In this document: in pieces, positions 14,824-28,430 of the stretch
Position numbering within the stretch: the stretch's first letter is position 1
Layout: every line of letters starts with the position of its first letter
Assembly (NCBI RefSeq): GCF_027580225.2
Contig: NC_073355.2
Location: forward strand, 16,869,501 to 16,933,500
DNA length: 64,000 nt
Source of the DNA: Misgurnus anguillicaudatus
Taxonomy: Eukaryota; Chordata; Actinopteri; Cypriniformes; Cobitidae
Direction of reading: 5' to 3'
Program-made: the position numbers and the translations under genes
The notes under the pieces: model-generated
Told to the model about the DNA's origin: nothing
What the model saw: only the letters and a program-made list of their open reading frames with translations
Databases searched by the model: none

Positions 14824-15162
14824 CTGAATCTGACAACCTTTCCAGCAACCGGCGTGGTTTCTTATCAGGAATATCTTAACCGAGCCATTTTTCGGGATAA
14901 GGGTGTTCGTCTGTCGGCTTCCCGTCCGTTAAATGGTACGAACAAACATAAGGGGCGCTTGGGTGGGCGCTTCAAGTTTAGCGCCTTTAGTTAGCCACTG
15001 CCTCGGTTGCTCCTCATCTTTAGGTGGTGGGTGTAAATTGTAAGGCGCACCACAACACTCAGACCGCTCCATGTTGTGTTCGTAACATTGTTGGTGCAAA
15101 AGTTTTCTTCTCTAAATCCAATTGTTATGACAGCCCCTAACTGAGCATGTAATACTCGACAT
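14824..15162 (-). pseudogene. THAP-domain gene B, broken copy (unit 2)
   Basis: Same start context and donor as the unit 1 exon at 917-1250. Codon 17 is now TAG (15,114-15,112; AAG in unit 1). A 4-bp insertion (TTAG near 14,990) and a further 1-bp change shift the frame inside the THAP module. The zinc ligands downstream of the stop could not be translated. Confidence 0.85.
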
Positions 15163-15404
15163 ATTTGCTTTCTGGAATATGGTTAGTACTCGCTTTGCCG
15201 GAGGTAGAAGTTCCTCTCATATTCCTCTCATATTGTATTGAATATTCAAACCTTAATACCATTCCATAACAGACTAAAAAACTTAACTAAGACTAAAATA
15301 TTTCAGATGACTAAAATAAGACTAAAACTAAATGGTGTGTTATTCAAAAGACTAAGACTAAAACTAAATCAGAATTTGCTGCCAAAATTAACACTGGTAG
15401 ATAA

Positions 15405-15537
15405 AAACTCTCATTATAAGGTAATAAACACATAACGGTTCGTTATGAAAGGTCTTCATACACCCCTGATAATATAGTTTTGTATATTATTTTGCATTTC
15501 TGTCAAGAGATCCTTCTAAAAATTACACACTGCACCT
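15405..15537. mobile_element. TTAA-flanked MITE, right-end fragment (AGGTGCAG family)
   Basis: This matches the right third of the elements at 59,218-59,595 and 62,294-62,672 (TAATATAGTTTTGTATATTA, then CACACTGCACCTTTAA). The left part is missing. Confidence 0.75.
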
Positions 15538-16413
15538 TTAAATGTATGCTTCGCAATAAAGGGAATAATTGTGATGTTTGTTTGATTTTGTATGCTTTTT
15601 TGTATGCAAAACGAATAGAATGCACACATCTGATTGGCACAAGGTTCAAAGTGGGTCCTTCAACCAGTAGCAATCAACAAAAAAGCTATCAACTTTCCAA
15701 TTCTACGTTTTATGAGATATTAAACTGTAATCCTGTACATTTATTGAAAACATCCGTCCATAATTACCACTTCACATCACTTACGAGTTTGAAAATAAGG
15801 TGGATAGGGCTGGTTGAATCACAAGCACTAAATTTCACCAATCGACCACAATGGACAAGATCAGCAAAACATACCTAAATAATATAATGCAGTATAAAGG
15901 AATGGAGTTATATGTCCGATCTGTGCTCTGGGCTAAGAACGTGAAGGAAATGGCAAGACAAGCCTACACTACATATATGTCCCAAAGTCATCCAGATTTT
16001 AGCGTCAGCTCATGTGGCTTAGTGTTGCAACCTTGGAGCATCACCAGATGGGATAGTAAGATGTACCTGCTGTAGCAAAAAGGTGGTAACGATAAAGTGT
16101 CCCTACAAATACAGCGATAGCCTTCAATGATGCACAAAAGATTAGCAGTTTTGTCTGGACATTTGCATTGAAGCATTCACACACATACTACCATCAAAGT
16201 CAACTTCACATGTTTGTGTGTCTGTGATATTTTTGCAGGAGGCTTTGCCAAAAGCACAAGACTTCTTTCTCTTGAGTGGGCACGGAGGTCCGGTTTTCCA
16301 GAAGTCACTCAGACATCAAGGCACGGAACACAGTTCTAATTGAATAACTTCTTCTGGAAATGCATGATGGTGGGAACCCTGACAATCAATCAGTTAATAT
16401 GAAATATTCATAC

Positions 16414-17646
16414 CTGGACAACGAACCATGCTGCATTCTGGTTTCAGGGTTTTAGAAGGAACACAAATATTTGATGCCGTGATATGTCTTGATATATCTC
16501 TCCTCTTTTTCCTATTGTACCTAGAGTAAAAACAGCAGAAAAGTTATGCAAGAGAGAAAAACAAACTAAATAGAACAGAGGGGGAAACGCTAAATATTCT
16601 TACCTATCCAACTTCGCTTGGAGGTTCTTGATCCGTTTTGTGTGCAAAAACACAGAAGGCACAAAATCAGGACTACTTGAGTCCATTGATACCTCACCTG
16701 CAAATAAAACACACACGCACGCACGCACGCACGCACGCACGCGCGCGTTTGTTTACTAGCCAAATCTAACGCCAGTTTATTAAACTTCTGCTGCATTTGA
16801 TTATTATTCTACATCGTACATACAATCACTCATGTAAACGAGGAATACTGGAATCCAATGATGATGCCTCGTCTGCAAATAACACAGGCGCGCGCGTTTG
16901 TTTACTTGCCAAATCCAACGCCTGCTCATGAAACTAGCAGCATGTGGTCATTGAACTTTAGCTCCATTGATAAACTACACCGTACATACAATCAATAGTT
17001 TAAACCATGCTTTCCATTAAACTCACGAGTAACTGTTACCTAGATAAACTTCACCTGATATAAAGTGGGCGCTGCAGACGCGAGCATTTTTTTGTTCTGT
17101 CCTCGTCCAAATCAAGACGTTTAAGTGCCTGCAGCCACAGGCGCCGCCGGTTCTTCTGAAACGGATGTGATCCTTTCGGAATCCTATGAAACTTAAGCCC
17201 CTTGGTGGAATAGTAGCCGTTTCTCAATGTCAAGGAAGGATCCTCGGAAGCTAGAATTTCGAGGATGCTACGTCATCGACGTCCGTCGAAGGACTGTTCC
17301 AATGTCGAGGATCCTTGAAATTTCAGCCAAGGACTGAGTCCTTCGTTCGAGAAATATCCCATATACAGGAAAGGATGCAAATTTGTATCCTTCGCGCTCT
17401 TCACGCGCTGAAATCACCCACAATCCTATGCGCGCAGCACCGAAAGCACACCTTTCAATCACGCAATGACGTAATGACGTGCACTTGCTAGCCTGTTCCA
17501 TTTAACGTGTTCTCCGAATGCTTAAAAGGAGCCTCGCTTAGCCTCTAAAGGAAGTGACTTGTAAGGACTAGTCCTGCCAAGGAAGTATCCTTGACATTGA
17601 GAAACGGCTATCGATTAGAGCAACCGTGAACGCAACAACCAGTCAT
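16414..17646 (-). pseudogene. THAP-domain gene A, broken copy (unit 2)
   Basis: The exons correspond to 4200-3409 in unit 1. Exon 1 (ATG at 17,646) is split after 12 codons by the 396-bp element at 17,213-17,608. A run of seven T instead of six near 17,085 also shifts the frame before the CSAHF zinc ligands. Exons 2 (16,697-16,604) and 3 (16,520-16,414) are still open. A 4-bp insertion also alters the tentative last exon. The neighbouring intron holds an expanded ACGC/AC microsatellite (16,708-16,745). Confidence 0.87.
17213..17608. mobile_element. 396-bp inverted-repeat element inside THAP exon 1
   Basis: The left end is GTAGCCGTTTCTCAATGTCA and the right end is its inverse (CATTGAGAAACGGC), flanked by TA on both sides (17,211-17,212; 17,609-17,610). 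Unit 1 shows the empty site GAATATCGATT at about 4,164-4,174. The TA duplication fits Tc1/mariner or ISL2EU-type elements; I cannot choose between them without a library. No coding capacity. Confidence 0.85.
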
Positions 17647-17739
17647 TTTGAGCTTCTTTTTAGTCTTCTTTGGTGTTTTATTGGCGGTTGGCAAACACAT
17701 GTTGGGTGCATTACCGCCCCCTACTGATTGGGAGTGTGG

Positions 17740-19500
17740 ATCAGGAACAATGATCAAGAACTATCTTATATTCTTTTAAATAATCCTGTATCCTTTAAAT
17801 ACTGCACCAATAAGACCTTTATCACCTCCCTTTTCCGCAAAATGCTTATAAAGTCCATTTTTTTCTTTCTCTTCAATAAAGCTAAACAAACTCTTTCTCT
17901 CATTAACAATTTTTAGGACACTTTACAACATGTTGCAAAATTTCCAACTCACTACAATGTTCACATTTTCCTGTTTGATGTCTCCCCCATTCTATTCAGA
18001 GTTTCATTAAGCGCAGTGTGGCCAAATCTAAGTCTTGATATGATTTCCGTACGTCTGTTATTCCCTGTGGTTCTATATTTACCGACAGTTCTTTGAATTC
18101 TATAATACCACCGTCCTGGGGCCTATAAGCCGGTTTAGTTGGTAAACCAGGTAAGTTTATGATTAGTTTGTGCAAATCCTGAGTATGGGTACCATGAAAA
18201 TAGCTTGTACCAACAAGGACTGCACATTGGTTTGGTTTTGTCAACTTAAAACTAATTCTGTAACCCTGAGTAGCCTATCATTTTCATTGTACAGGCCCCT
18301 GGACTTTACAGGCCCCATTTACTCCTCACGTGTTATTTGATTATATATTTCATCTTACTCTTTCTATGTTTTGTTTGTATATCTATATCTTATTTCTTTG
18401 ATGCTTTTTTGCATCCAACAAATCATTTACCCTTTAAGTCCCACTTTTACTTAACTTAATAACCAACCCCACTTTCCACATTATATCTCTATATTGAAAA
18501 ATACTGCCACAACGCTTTCTTTATTTACTTGTGCTCTTTGTATTTCATGTTCTTTACCTACTATTGAGTCCTTATGTAAGAAATATTGGCCTTAGTCGTA
18601 AGGACTTCTGCCTTCCTTCCGTGCTTTCCTTATTGGAATTACCACAGCTTCTTTCCATTCTCTAGGAATTTGTCCATTATCCCACACTTTATTAAAGATC
18701 TCTAACAACCTACTTTTTGACGATTCACTGAGGCGATTTAACATTATGTAAAATATTTGATCTTTTCCCTGTGCTGACATTTTCTGACTTTATTTAACTC
18801 ACTTTAGCAGATAAGTGTTGGTGGGAAGTGAAAAAGGAAGGTACAATGGGAAGTGATCACTACAATTGTTTTAGAAATAAGATATGATATAAATAAAATT
18901 ACTGAGAAAAAAAAGTTGGGTTTATAATAAGGCAGACTGTGTTAAATTTTTCAGAAATAAGTAATGAAATGTTCGGATTAATTAATGTTGATAATATAAT
19001 AGAAATATTAAATCAGAGTATTAAGATGGCAATAACTGAATCTTCAAATCAATAAATTCTTAGAAGAAAAGGAATGAGGAAAAGGAAGATAGTCGCATGG
19101 TGGAATGAAGAATGTGGAAAATAAATAAAGTTTTTAAGAGGACTCACAATTTTGAAGATTTAATCAAGTAAAAATTGATACAAGCAACGGTAAGAAGAAC
19201 TATTAAAACAGCAAAAAATAGAGATTATTTTGTGATCCGATAGGAAGAGAGACGGAACTGAATAAAGTGTGGGGTATTATAAGAAGAATGAATGGAATCA
19301 GAAGACAGACTATCGAAGTTACAGCTGTTACAGAAGAAGAGAAAGGGAATATGCTGATGAATACATTTGTTAAAATTCATAGTTCTGATAATATCAGTGA
19401 AGAAGGGAGGAAAAGGAGAGAGGAAACTGCATTATAGAGAGCTAATTACAGTAGATGAAGAGGGGGATGATGAATGTTGTATGTTTCAATTCAGTACTAC
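17740..19500. mobile_element. LINE fragment with 5' inversion (unit 2)
   Basis: Minus part, 18,785 down to about 17,740: an RT finger motif (GKDQIFYIMLNRLS), IPREWKEAVVIPIRKA, an extra RT piece lost in unit 1 (KESVVAVFFNIE near 18,500), and RNase H-side sequence. Plus part, about 18,800-19,500: the ORF2 linker including KVWGIIRRMNGIRRQTIEV and a DNISEEGRKRREE stretch. The plus part ends just before where the RT part would resume. The two parts meet head to head near 18,790. Confidence 0.78.
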
Positions 19501-19738
19501 ATATTGGGATTACTACTACAGTGCGCAGTTTCTTAAAAAAAAAAAAAAAAGGTGCAATATCCCATAATCATAATCATAATTATAGTATTGTATAATTTTC
19601 TATTAGCCTAATAGGCTACATATCTTCAGATTTAAATTGTATTCATATCACATGTTCAATAACATTTTTGTATACATCAAATTATAAAGAAAATTACTTC
19701 AATCAATATCTGATATATTTGTTAATTACTTGTTTTTT

Positions 19739-19874
19739 ATAAGGCGTGTCGACTTCATGTACGTCTGCGCAGACCGATCGACATTGGACATCAAAGTACC
19801 GCGAGAGCTATTCGAGAGAACAGCTCTCGGCTCGCTCTCGCGGTACTGTGATATCAGAAGTCGAACACGCCTAT
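19739..19874. repeat. CCGCGAGAG inverted-repeat element upstream of RMI2
   Basis: Outer arms are AAGGCGTGTCGACTTCATG and the inverse of ATAGGCGTGTTCGACTTCTG. The inner core AAAGTACCGCGAGAG (19,793-19,807) is answered by CTCTCGCGGTACTGT (19,835-19,849). It is related to the elements at 36,079 and 57,570. It ends about 100 bp before the RMI2 start codon, so it probably lies in the promoter. Confidence 0.8.
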
Positions 19875-19971
19875 AACTTTGCACGCTTTTATTTTGAAAC
19901 GATGTCGTCATGTCCGTTCAGCTGGTTTACGGCACGTAAAAATACCGCGGTTTTAATTCTCACAGAAAGTA

Positions 19972-21995
19972 ATGGCCACAAGCGTTTTGTCTGGCGATAA
20001 AACACGATGTCCTCCTGTGAAAGTGTTATCCAGTCAGCTGCGTGAGGGGTGTCAGGCATCAAATACAAAGTCTGAGTATGTTATTAAAAGACTGGGATCA
20101 GACACAGCGAGTTCATTACGGGTGTCTGTGGTCTGGATGCAGGGGACTGTGGTGGAGGTCCAGTCTGATCTCAATACTTTACTGATGCTTGATGAGACGG
20201 GAAACTTCCTCGTCACTGGAGTTAACAACGTGCCAAAGGGAAAACCGTGCCTTAGTCCTGGTCAGTGGTTTGGGTTATGAATTACATGTTTTAGGGATTG
20301 CGTAACGAATCCTCTAACCTCAACTCAGCAGACAAAATAAGGCTAGCACTTAACTATATATAAACATTTAGAAATGCCATATTCATAAAAAAAATGGGCT
20401 AAAGATAAACCTATTTTTTTGTCATTTTAGATAGATATGACAAATTATGTTGAACTTGAGTCACTACTTCGTTTGAAAAATAAAGCAAAACACATTGGAT
20501 GGTTGTGTGATGCGTTTACAAGTGACCTTATCTGTGAAATCCAGGCTAAAGTTTCATAATGTAATTATGAGATTGGAGCATCAAAGGTTGATTTCACATT
20601 GATTTTAATCTTTGACATGACCTTACTCAGTTTTAAAGTCTCTTCAGCTTTGGTACATGTCTTGCGTTTTATGATAAATCCATCCATTATTTTCCAGCTT
20701 CCCTATAGTTAAACATTTCATTTTGACATTTTTGGAATTCATTCGGCTGATCACCGGGTCTGGCGGTGGCATTTTTGGCATGGCTTGGCATAGTCCATTG
20801 AATCTGATTAGACCATTAGCATTGCGCTAAAAAATAACCAAAGAGTTTCAATATTTTTCCTATAATTTAAAACGTGACTCTTCTGTAGTTACATCATGTA
20901 ATAAGACCGACAGAAAATTAAAAGTTATGATTTTCTAGGCCAATATGACTAGGAACTGTACTCTCATTCTGGCTTAATAATCAAGGGCTTTGCTGGTGTA
21001 ACATGGCTGCTGCAGGAGGCGCAATAATTACACAGTGCCCGAAAATAGTCCACTGCTATTGAAAGTAACCAAGGTGACTATTTTCGGGCGCTGCGTAACT
21101 GTGGGTTTACACCAAATGCGAGTTCAACGTTTTGCGCGAGTAGATAACATATAAAGTCAATGCAAAGAACCGATCAGAGGCGTCCTCGAGTGGGGCGATG
21201 CGAATGACGCGATATGGGTGGCGCTATTCGCCTCAAACGCGTCTTCGCCCAAGTTGAAAATATTCAACTCAAGCGAAAAATTCACATGACACGAAGTTAA
21301 ATCCCGCGAGTAATCTAGAGCGGGCAACGCGATGCGATTGCACGCTTAACGTTTGGTGTAAACCCACAGTAATGTCATTGCATTGATCTACTTAGATTCG
21401 GTGGATTGTGGTAAGCTATGCTAAAAGTGGTACCGCCAGACCCAGAGATCCGCTAAATGGATTCCAAAATGGTACAAATCAAATGTTTAACTCTAGGGGA
21501 GCTGAAAAATTAGCATATTTTCATTGCATTGTGAGCTGATCTTCCAAATATGGTAAGGAGCATCACATTTCCGGCTGAAGTCAGAGCTATTCAGGACAAT
21601 CACAACATGCTGGTAGCTGGCCAATCAGAGAGAACACAGCGCTTTTTAGAACGATGAGCTTTTTACCAAATCAACGTGTTTCAGGGAGCCAGGACATAGA
21701 GGAGCAACAGTAATGTATGGTATGTGAAAAATAATGTGTTTTTTTAACCACATTTTCACATTATATTACAGCAAATACACAAAATAATGTTGTTTTTAGA
21801 AATGTAATAGGTGTTCTTTAACTGAACAGAGACACTCTTTAGGAAGTCTAAAAACAGTGAATCACAAAATAATGACTTTAACTAGGTTTTCACAGACAGG
21901 GTCACACATTTCTATGGGCACCTAATATCTGCTTCCTTTTTCTGTGGTTGAGGTTTATGCATTGTCTGTAATTTGACTGGCATTTAAATAAACTG

Positions 21996-22040
<45 letters not shown>

Positions 22041-22935
22041 GCATACGGAAGTGGGTAGGTTTTGTTTGTTAACCATAGATATCTAGTATGAATCACCAGC
22101 AGTTAAAATCATTAAAAAATTCATGATGTTGTAGTGTTATAGGCCTTCTTCAAGTATGATTTAATGGTGTTCTATTGCTTCAGATCACAGCACATTATCA
22201 ATAAAGACCAATAAAATGTTGTGTTTACATAACAAAGATTAATAAATGCTCTAAAATATATTTTGTATTGTTAATTTGTTAGCTAATGCATTAATGATAA
22301 TGAATGTGGATTCATTGTAAGATGATACCAGAATTTTCATTCAGATATTCAAGTTCATGTTTGACAGATCATAGATTGTTATATAAAATCTGAGAGAGTG
22401 CTTTACATTTTGCATAGAGTTGGTTGTCTTTTGATATGATTCATTAAAAGTAATGTATTTTTTATTTATTAATATTGATTGTTACTTTATCCACACCTCT
22501 GTTACTTGCAACTCTTAGTCACCCATTCTGAAGAACATTTTGTTTATTGCAGTAAAGTAATGACATCACACATAAAATGGTTTTAATCTGTATTGACCAG
22601 TATTGATTAAGTAACAGTAATAGTTGGAAAAAAATATAGACATAACATGTATAAGGAAAGAAAAACATTTAATCCTATTTAGTTTAAAGATTCCATTTCT
22701 ATTACTAACCTTAAATTGTTAATATTGAGATAAAATACAGATATTTGCATTGGTCCATAAACTCTATTATATTTTGTTCACAGGTAAATATGTAATGGTT
22801 ATGGGGGTCATTCAGTCTCATAGTCCAGAGCCAGTGCTACGTGCTGTCAAAATGGCAGATCTTTCTGAAAACGCAACGATTCACAGAAAAAACTGGATCT
22901 ATGAAGTGGAGGATCTTCAGCAAATTTTGCCATGA
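19972..22935 (+). CDS. rmi2: RecQ-mediated genome instability protein 2
   Basis: Exon 1 (19972-20260, donor CCTG|GTCAGT) and exon 2 (22784-22935) join in frame to 146 aa; the human protein is 147 aa. RMI2 is a small OB-fold subunit of the BLM-TOP3A-RMI1 complex that dissolves double Holliday junctions and limits sister-chromatid exchange. Visible family signatures are [31 protein letters not shown] across to [17 protein letters not shown], and an acidic C-terminus. The first ATG (19972) gives the family's usual N-terminal length. The gene is followed by LITAF in convergent orientation, as in human. The 2.5-kb intron contains a nested fold-back transposon and an AC repeat. This is the only complete RMI2 in the window. 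Confidence 0.95.
20690..21509. mobile_element. Fold-back DNA element in the RMI2 intron
   Basis: Long imperfect terminal inverted repeats: the left arm from TTTCCAGCTTCCCTATAGTT through GGGTCTGGCGG, and the right arm from CCGCCAGACCC to CTCTAGGGGAGCTGAAAAAT. Near the centre, CCCGAAAATAGTCCACTGC pairs with GACTATTTTCGGGCGCTGCG. A second element (21,099-21,369) is nested in the right arm. Confidence 0.82.
21099..21369. mobile_element. Nested 271-bp MITE with TAA target duplication
   Basis: Ends are CTGTGGGTTTACACCAAA and its inverse TTTGGTGTAAACCCACAG. TAA flanks lie at 21,096-21,098 and 21,370-21,372. A 3-bp T-A-rich duplication is typical of PIF/Harbinger elements. It sits inside the larger fold-back element. 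Confidence 0.82.
21995..22037. repeat. AC dinucleotide microsatellite
   Basis: About 20 AC units. The unit 1 counterpart near 6,263 has only a few, so the repeat length changed after duplication. Confidence 0.95.
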
Positions 22936-23362
22936 ATCTTTTTTATGTTTGTGTATTTGTTTATTTAACTTATGAGAGTGTTAAACCACTAGTAGGGTTT
23001 TGTAAAGCAGATTGCAGAAACTATGAAATATGCACCTTGTTTTATCTGGGATGCGTGTATATGTAGTATTTGTTTTATCTCAAAATCAGGTAACAGAATA
23101 AAGATATGCATTGAGCCTTGTAAGCATTACTTCACAGTAACTAATGTGTTATTTAACAAATATCACTACACAAATACATAATTGAATAAATCACATATTC
23201 ATTTTTTATGAAATCACAGTCAGTATTTGTTTACAGTGTATATATACGTATACTGTATGTATGTATGATAGTATATATATATGATGTATGTATGTTGGTA
23301 TTACAGAAAATGCTAAAGGCTACACACTGACAGAGGTGTTACATAACTGCTCAGCAAATGGT

Positions 23363-24856
<1,494 letters not shown>

Positions 24857-24936
24857 TGCCTTTGGTGCTGTATTAGCAATAGCACAATCGTATAGCAACG
24901 TTGTAAAAAAGTAATACAAAAATAGCCATGGTTTTA

Positions 24937-25360
24937 CTAAAAAAACTCCTTTGATAAAATACTGTAGTGTACTTATTTACTATAGTGAACTGTAGTAAAA
25001 TTCATGTCATGAATAGATACAACGTTTGTAAACATTACTACATTGTGAACGTAATACAGTTGATCAATTCACTACTACATAATATACATTGACAACGTGT
25101 AGTAATTACTAAAATATTGTACTACAGTTTAAAGTTTACTGTAGTAAAGTATATATACATTCATTTTTAATGTGGGTCATAACTGTGATATTTGTAGTAA
25201 ATCCATTGTAGCACTTATTTACCACCAACTCACTATTACGATAGTTTTAACGTAATGTTTGTGGGGGAAAGCCTAAAGCACGTCAACCAAAACTGCCATT
25301 TTCCATCTAAGTTACGTTAAAAGTGAAACCGAGTTATCAACGCCGTTCGCTATGGTTTTA
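24937..25360. mobile_element. Unit 2-specific insertion in the LITAF 5' intron
   Basis: The 9-bp direct repeat ATGGTTTTA lies at 24,928-24,936 and 25,352-25,360. Unit 1 has a single ATGGTTTTA (about 9,849-9,857) at this place. The insert is rich in TACTGTAGTAAA-type motifs in both orientations, but I found no clear terminal inverted repeats, so its class is uncertain. Confidence 0.65.
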
Positions 25361-25595
25361 AAAATGTGGTAAAAAGTGTAAATGTTAATAGAAACTTACT
25401 GTTTGTTGCCGTTTTCTTGCGAAGATAATCTCAATGCGTTTCCTTCTTGGTTACGTACTTTGATTTCCGTGAAAGTGATGAATGCGTGGGTGGTCCGAGT
25501 GTTTCTGTTTGACAGTCTAACAGGTGACTATGCAAGCTTTAGATAAACACATCTTAATGCACATAAAAAATAGCAAGAAAACATAAAGGACGTTT

Positions 25596-26390
25596 GAATT
25601 ATGGGAAAGTTAGCAAGTTTGCTTTCAGTTCCGTGTTTGGTTTGGTCACGAGTTTTTTTCCAACAGCAGTGATCCGTCTACAGGACTTTGTTTGTATTAC
25701 ACGAAAACTTTAAAAAATGTTTCAGACATTCCTTCATGCATCTTTACCATATGCCCTAGTTAAAAGATTGATGACCCATGCAAATACCTTAAGACTTATA
25801 CATAACTTTTGGTATTTTTATACTCTGAAACCTTTATTTATTATCTCTTTACAGAAAGATAATTTTAAATATATATTTATTGCTGAAATAAATTGTACTT
25901 TATTAAATAATAAAATATATTTTAATTATTATTACATTTTAAAATTTATTTTAAAGCTTTTGTGATTACATACGTCACATTGTTTATCAACATTTTTGTA
26001 TCAACTGAACTAATTTTTTACATTTTAGTGGGATGCAAAAATACATTTTGAAAGCACTGTACAGTTTTAATGTATCCAGACATTTTTTTGTAAGTTAGCT
26101 GTTAGTTTTTAAAATAATAATAAACCTTTACAAGTCTTGGAGTTAAACAAATATCTGAATATTGACAAGCGAAAGGACTTTTATGCTATAAACGCCCCAT
26201 ATCTGTGCAAAGCGCTTTACTGTTATGTGATTGGATGTATGTTTTACCACAGCCATGATCTAATTTCCTGTACATCGACAAACGAGCCATGTATTTATAT
26301 GCTCTGGCTGATGGAAATATGCGTTATTGACTTATTGATTTTGCTTAATGAAGTATACATCGGCTGGTCGTCTGGATGACGAGCGACTGT
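25596..26390. other. Intergenic, LITAF to SNN
   Basis: Unique AT-rich DNA between the divergent LITAF copy 2 and SNN. No repeat with clear ends and no convincing exon. Confidence 0.45.
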
Positions 26391-26501
26391 TTAATGCCGT
26401 TGTCCGCGCGTGAAGGATGAAGTAACGCGAATGGTCCACAAAATGTCTCTGGACGAGAAACAGCACATAAACGATTTTCATCGATAAAAGATCCTGATTT
26501 G
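26391..26501 (+). other. snn: Putative noncoding first exon of SNN
   Basis: A GC-richer patch (CCGTTGTCCGCGCGTGAAGG) is followed by a good donor, G|GTAAGC, at 26,501/26,502. The coding exon has an acceptor at 28,062-28,063. Vertebrate SNN has an untranslated first exon, so this is the likely partner. The 5' boundary is not known. Confidence 0.45.
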
Positions 26502-27223
26502 GTAAGCTTTATCCTAGACTATTTCACATATTGTCACACTTCTCAGTAAGTCTATCTTAAAAACTGTTGCTTAATCCAGTCTAGGTTAAAAACCGGTACA
26601 TAAACGCATGTTTCTGTTAAATGCATGACTGATGTAACGTTAGGCTATTCGCTTGGAAAAATGCATTTATGTGCAAAAATTACGACCGCGGCCTTATTTG
26701 GCACTTTCATTTCCGTGGGTACTTTTGTATTATCATGATTGTTGTATGTGTTGCGTCAAGCGAAAGGGCCTCGTGCAGTCCACTGATATTTAAAACCTCA
26801 AGCCCTGCGCGAAAGATACTGAAGTCAACAGCAAAGTCGTGCAGCTTCATTAAGGTTATGTATTTAACGTATAGTTACACCAATCTCTTGATAAATGTTA
26901 CAATCATGTCAAATTATATAATTCAAATAATTAATAGAGTCATGCAGGGGCCCTGTATGAGCCGTGTCCTGGACCCAGATTTTACATTGGACAAAGTAAT
27001 ATAAAAATGCTTAGCCATTTAATAATGTAACCATGAACTACATAAACAGCCAATAATTTACCGCACAATGTGGTGGTCATAACTTACATTTGTCATTGAA
27101 GGTAGGAATTTTAGACCGAAGCCAGAGTACTCCCCCCTCCTTAAATTGGATGGGTAAAAGCATGAGTGGGTTGATGGGTGTAGGAGGGATGCTGCAAAAA
27201 TGGGACAAAAGTGAGGGACTATA

Positions 27224-27975
27224 TAGGTGCTGGTCATATAATTAGAATTACATCAAAATGTTGATTTATTTCACTAATTCCATATAAAAAAAAGTGAAAC
27301 TTGTATATTATATCTATTCATTACACACAGACTGATATTTCAAATGTTTATTTCTTTTAATTTTGATGATTATAACTGACAACTAAGGAAAATCCCAAAT
27401 TCAGTATCTCAGAAAATTTGAATATTACTTAAGACCAATACAAAGAAAGGATTTTTGGAAATCTTGGCCAACTGAAAAGTATGAACTTAAAAAGAATGAG
27501 CATGTATACTATAGCACATCTTTTCCTTCCCTTCGCCTCTCTATTAATGTGCTTGGACAGAGCTCTGTGAACAGCCAGCCGCTTTCACAATACCTTTTGT
27601 GTCTTACCCTCCTTGTGCAAGATGTCAATGGTCATCTTTTGGACAACTATGAAGTCAGCAGTCTTTCCCATGATTATGTAGCCTACAGAACTAGACTGAG
27701 AGACCATTTAAAGGCCTTTGCAGGTGTTTTGAGTTAATTAGCTGATTACAGTGTGGCACCAGGTCTCTTCAATATTGAATCTTTTTACAATATTCTAATT
27801 TTCTGAGATACTGAATTTGGGATTTTCCTTATCATCAAAATGAAAAGAAAAAAACATTTGTTTCATATCAGTCTGTGTGTAATGAATGAATAATATATAC
27901 AAGTTTTCTTTTTTGAATGGAATTAATGAAATAAATAAACTTTTTAATATATTCTTATTATATGACCAGCACCTG
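27224..27975. mobile_element. Tc1/mariner-like inverted-repeat element in the SNN intron
   Basis: Long inverted ends: AGGTGCTGGTCATATAATTAG at the left, and TATGACCAGCACCTG closing the right. Further in, CCCAAATTCAGTATCTCAGA pairs with TCTGAGATACTGAATTTGGG. TA flanks are present on both sides. No transposase frame. Confidence 0.82.
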
Positions 27976-28166
27976 TATATACAGACTTCTTTGCACTGAT
28001 TGGTTGGCTTACATTCTTTTAATAAATTGCTGTAGTCATGTGTTTTATTTCTGTGTCTTTCAGATGTAGGAGGAACCATACTTGCAACCTTTGCACAGCT
28101 GCCACGTGGGGACTTGTGACATCCTGAGAAAACCGAAAGCCAGAGAGTTTTTCAGTAACTGACAAG

Positions 28167-28430
28167 ATGTCTATCACAGACCATAGCCCCACCACTGGGG
28201 TCGTGACAATTATTGTAATACTCATTGCCATTGCAGCACTAGGGGCGTTAATTCTTGGTTGTTGGTGCTACTTGCGGCTGCAGCGCATCGGTCAGTCTGA
28301 AGATGAAGAAAGCATAGTAGGTGAAGGCGAAACCAAGGAGCCCTTCTTGCTGGTTCAGTATTCAGCCAAGGGCCCAAAAGTTGAGCACAAGACCAAGCTT
28401 ACCCCCAACGGCACTGAGAGCCACACTTAA
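28167..28430 (+). CDS. snn: Stannin
   Basis: An 87-aa single-exon protein, near-identical in layout to mammalian stannin (88 aa). Stannin is a small mitochondrial/ER membrane protein linked to sensitivity to organotin compounds. Visible features: the N-terminal MSITDHSPTTGVV; one membrane helix at about residues 12-33 ending in the metal-binding CWC motif; a cytosolic linker with QSEDEESIVGEGE; and a membrane-associating C-terminal part (KEPFLLVQYSAKGP). The acceptor at 28,062-28,063 is about 100 bp before the ATG, so the 5' UTR is spliced. It lies between LITAF and ZC3H7A as in other vertebrates. Confidence 0.97.
   Translation: MSITDHSPTTGVVTIIVILIAIAALGALILGCWCYLRLQRIGQSEDEESIVGEGETKEPFLLVQYSAKGPKVEHKTKLTPNGTESHT

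Noticed and set aside
26669..27004. 111-codon plus-strand frame in the SNN intron
   Set aside because: No recognisable domain and no splice or start support. It lies in an expected intron.
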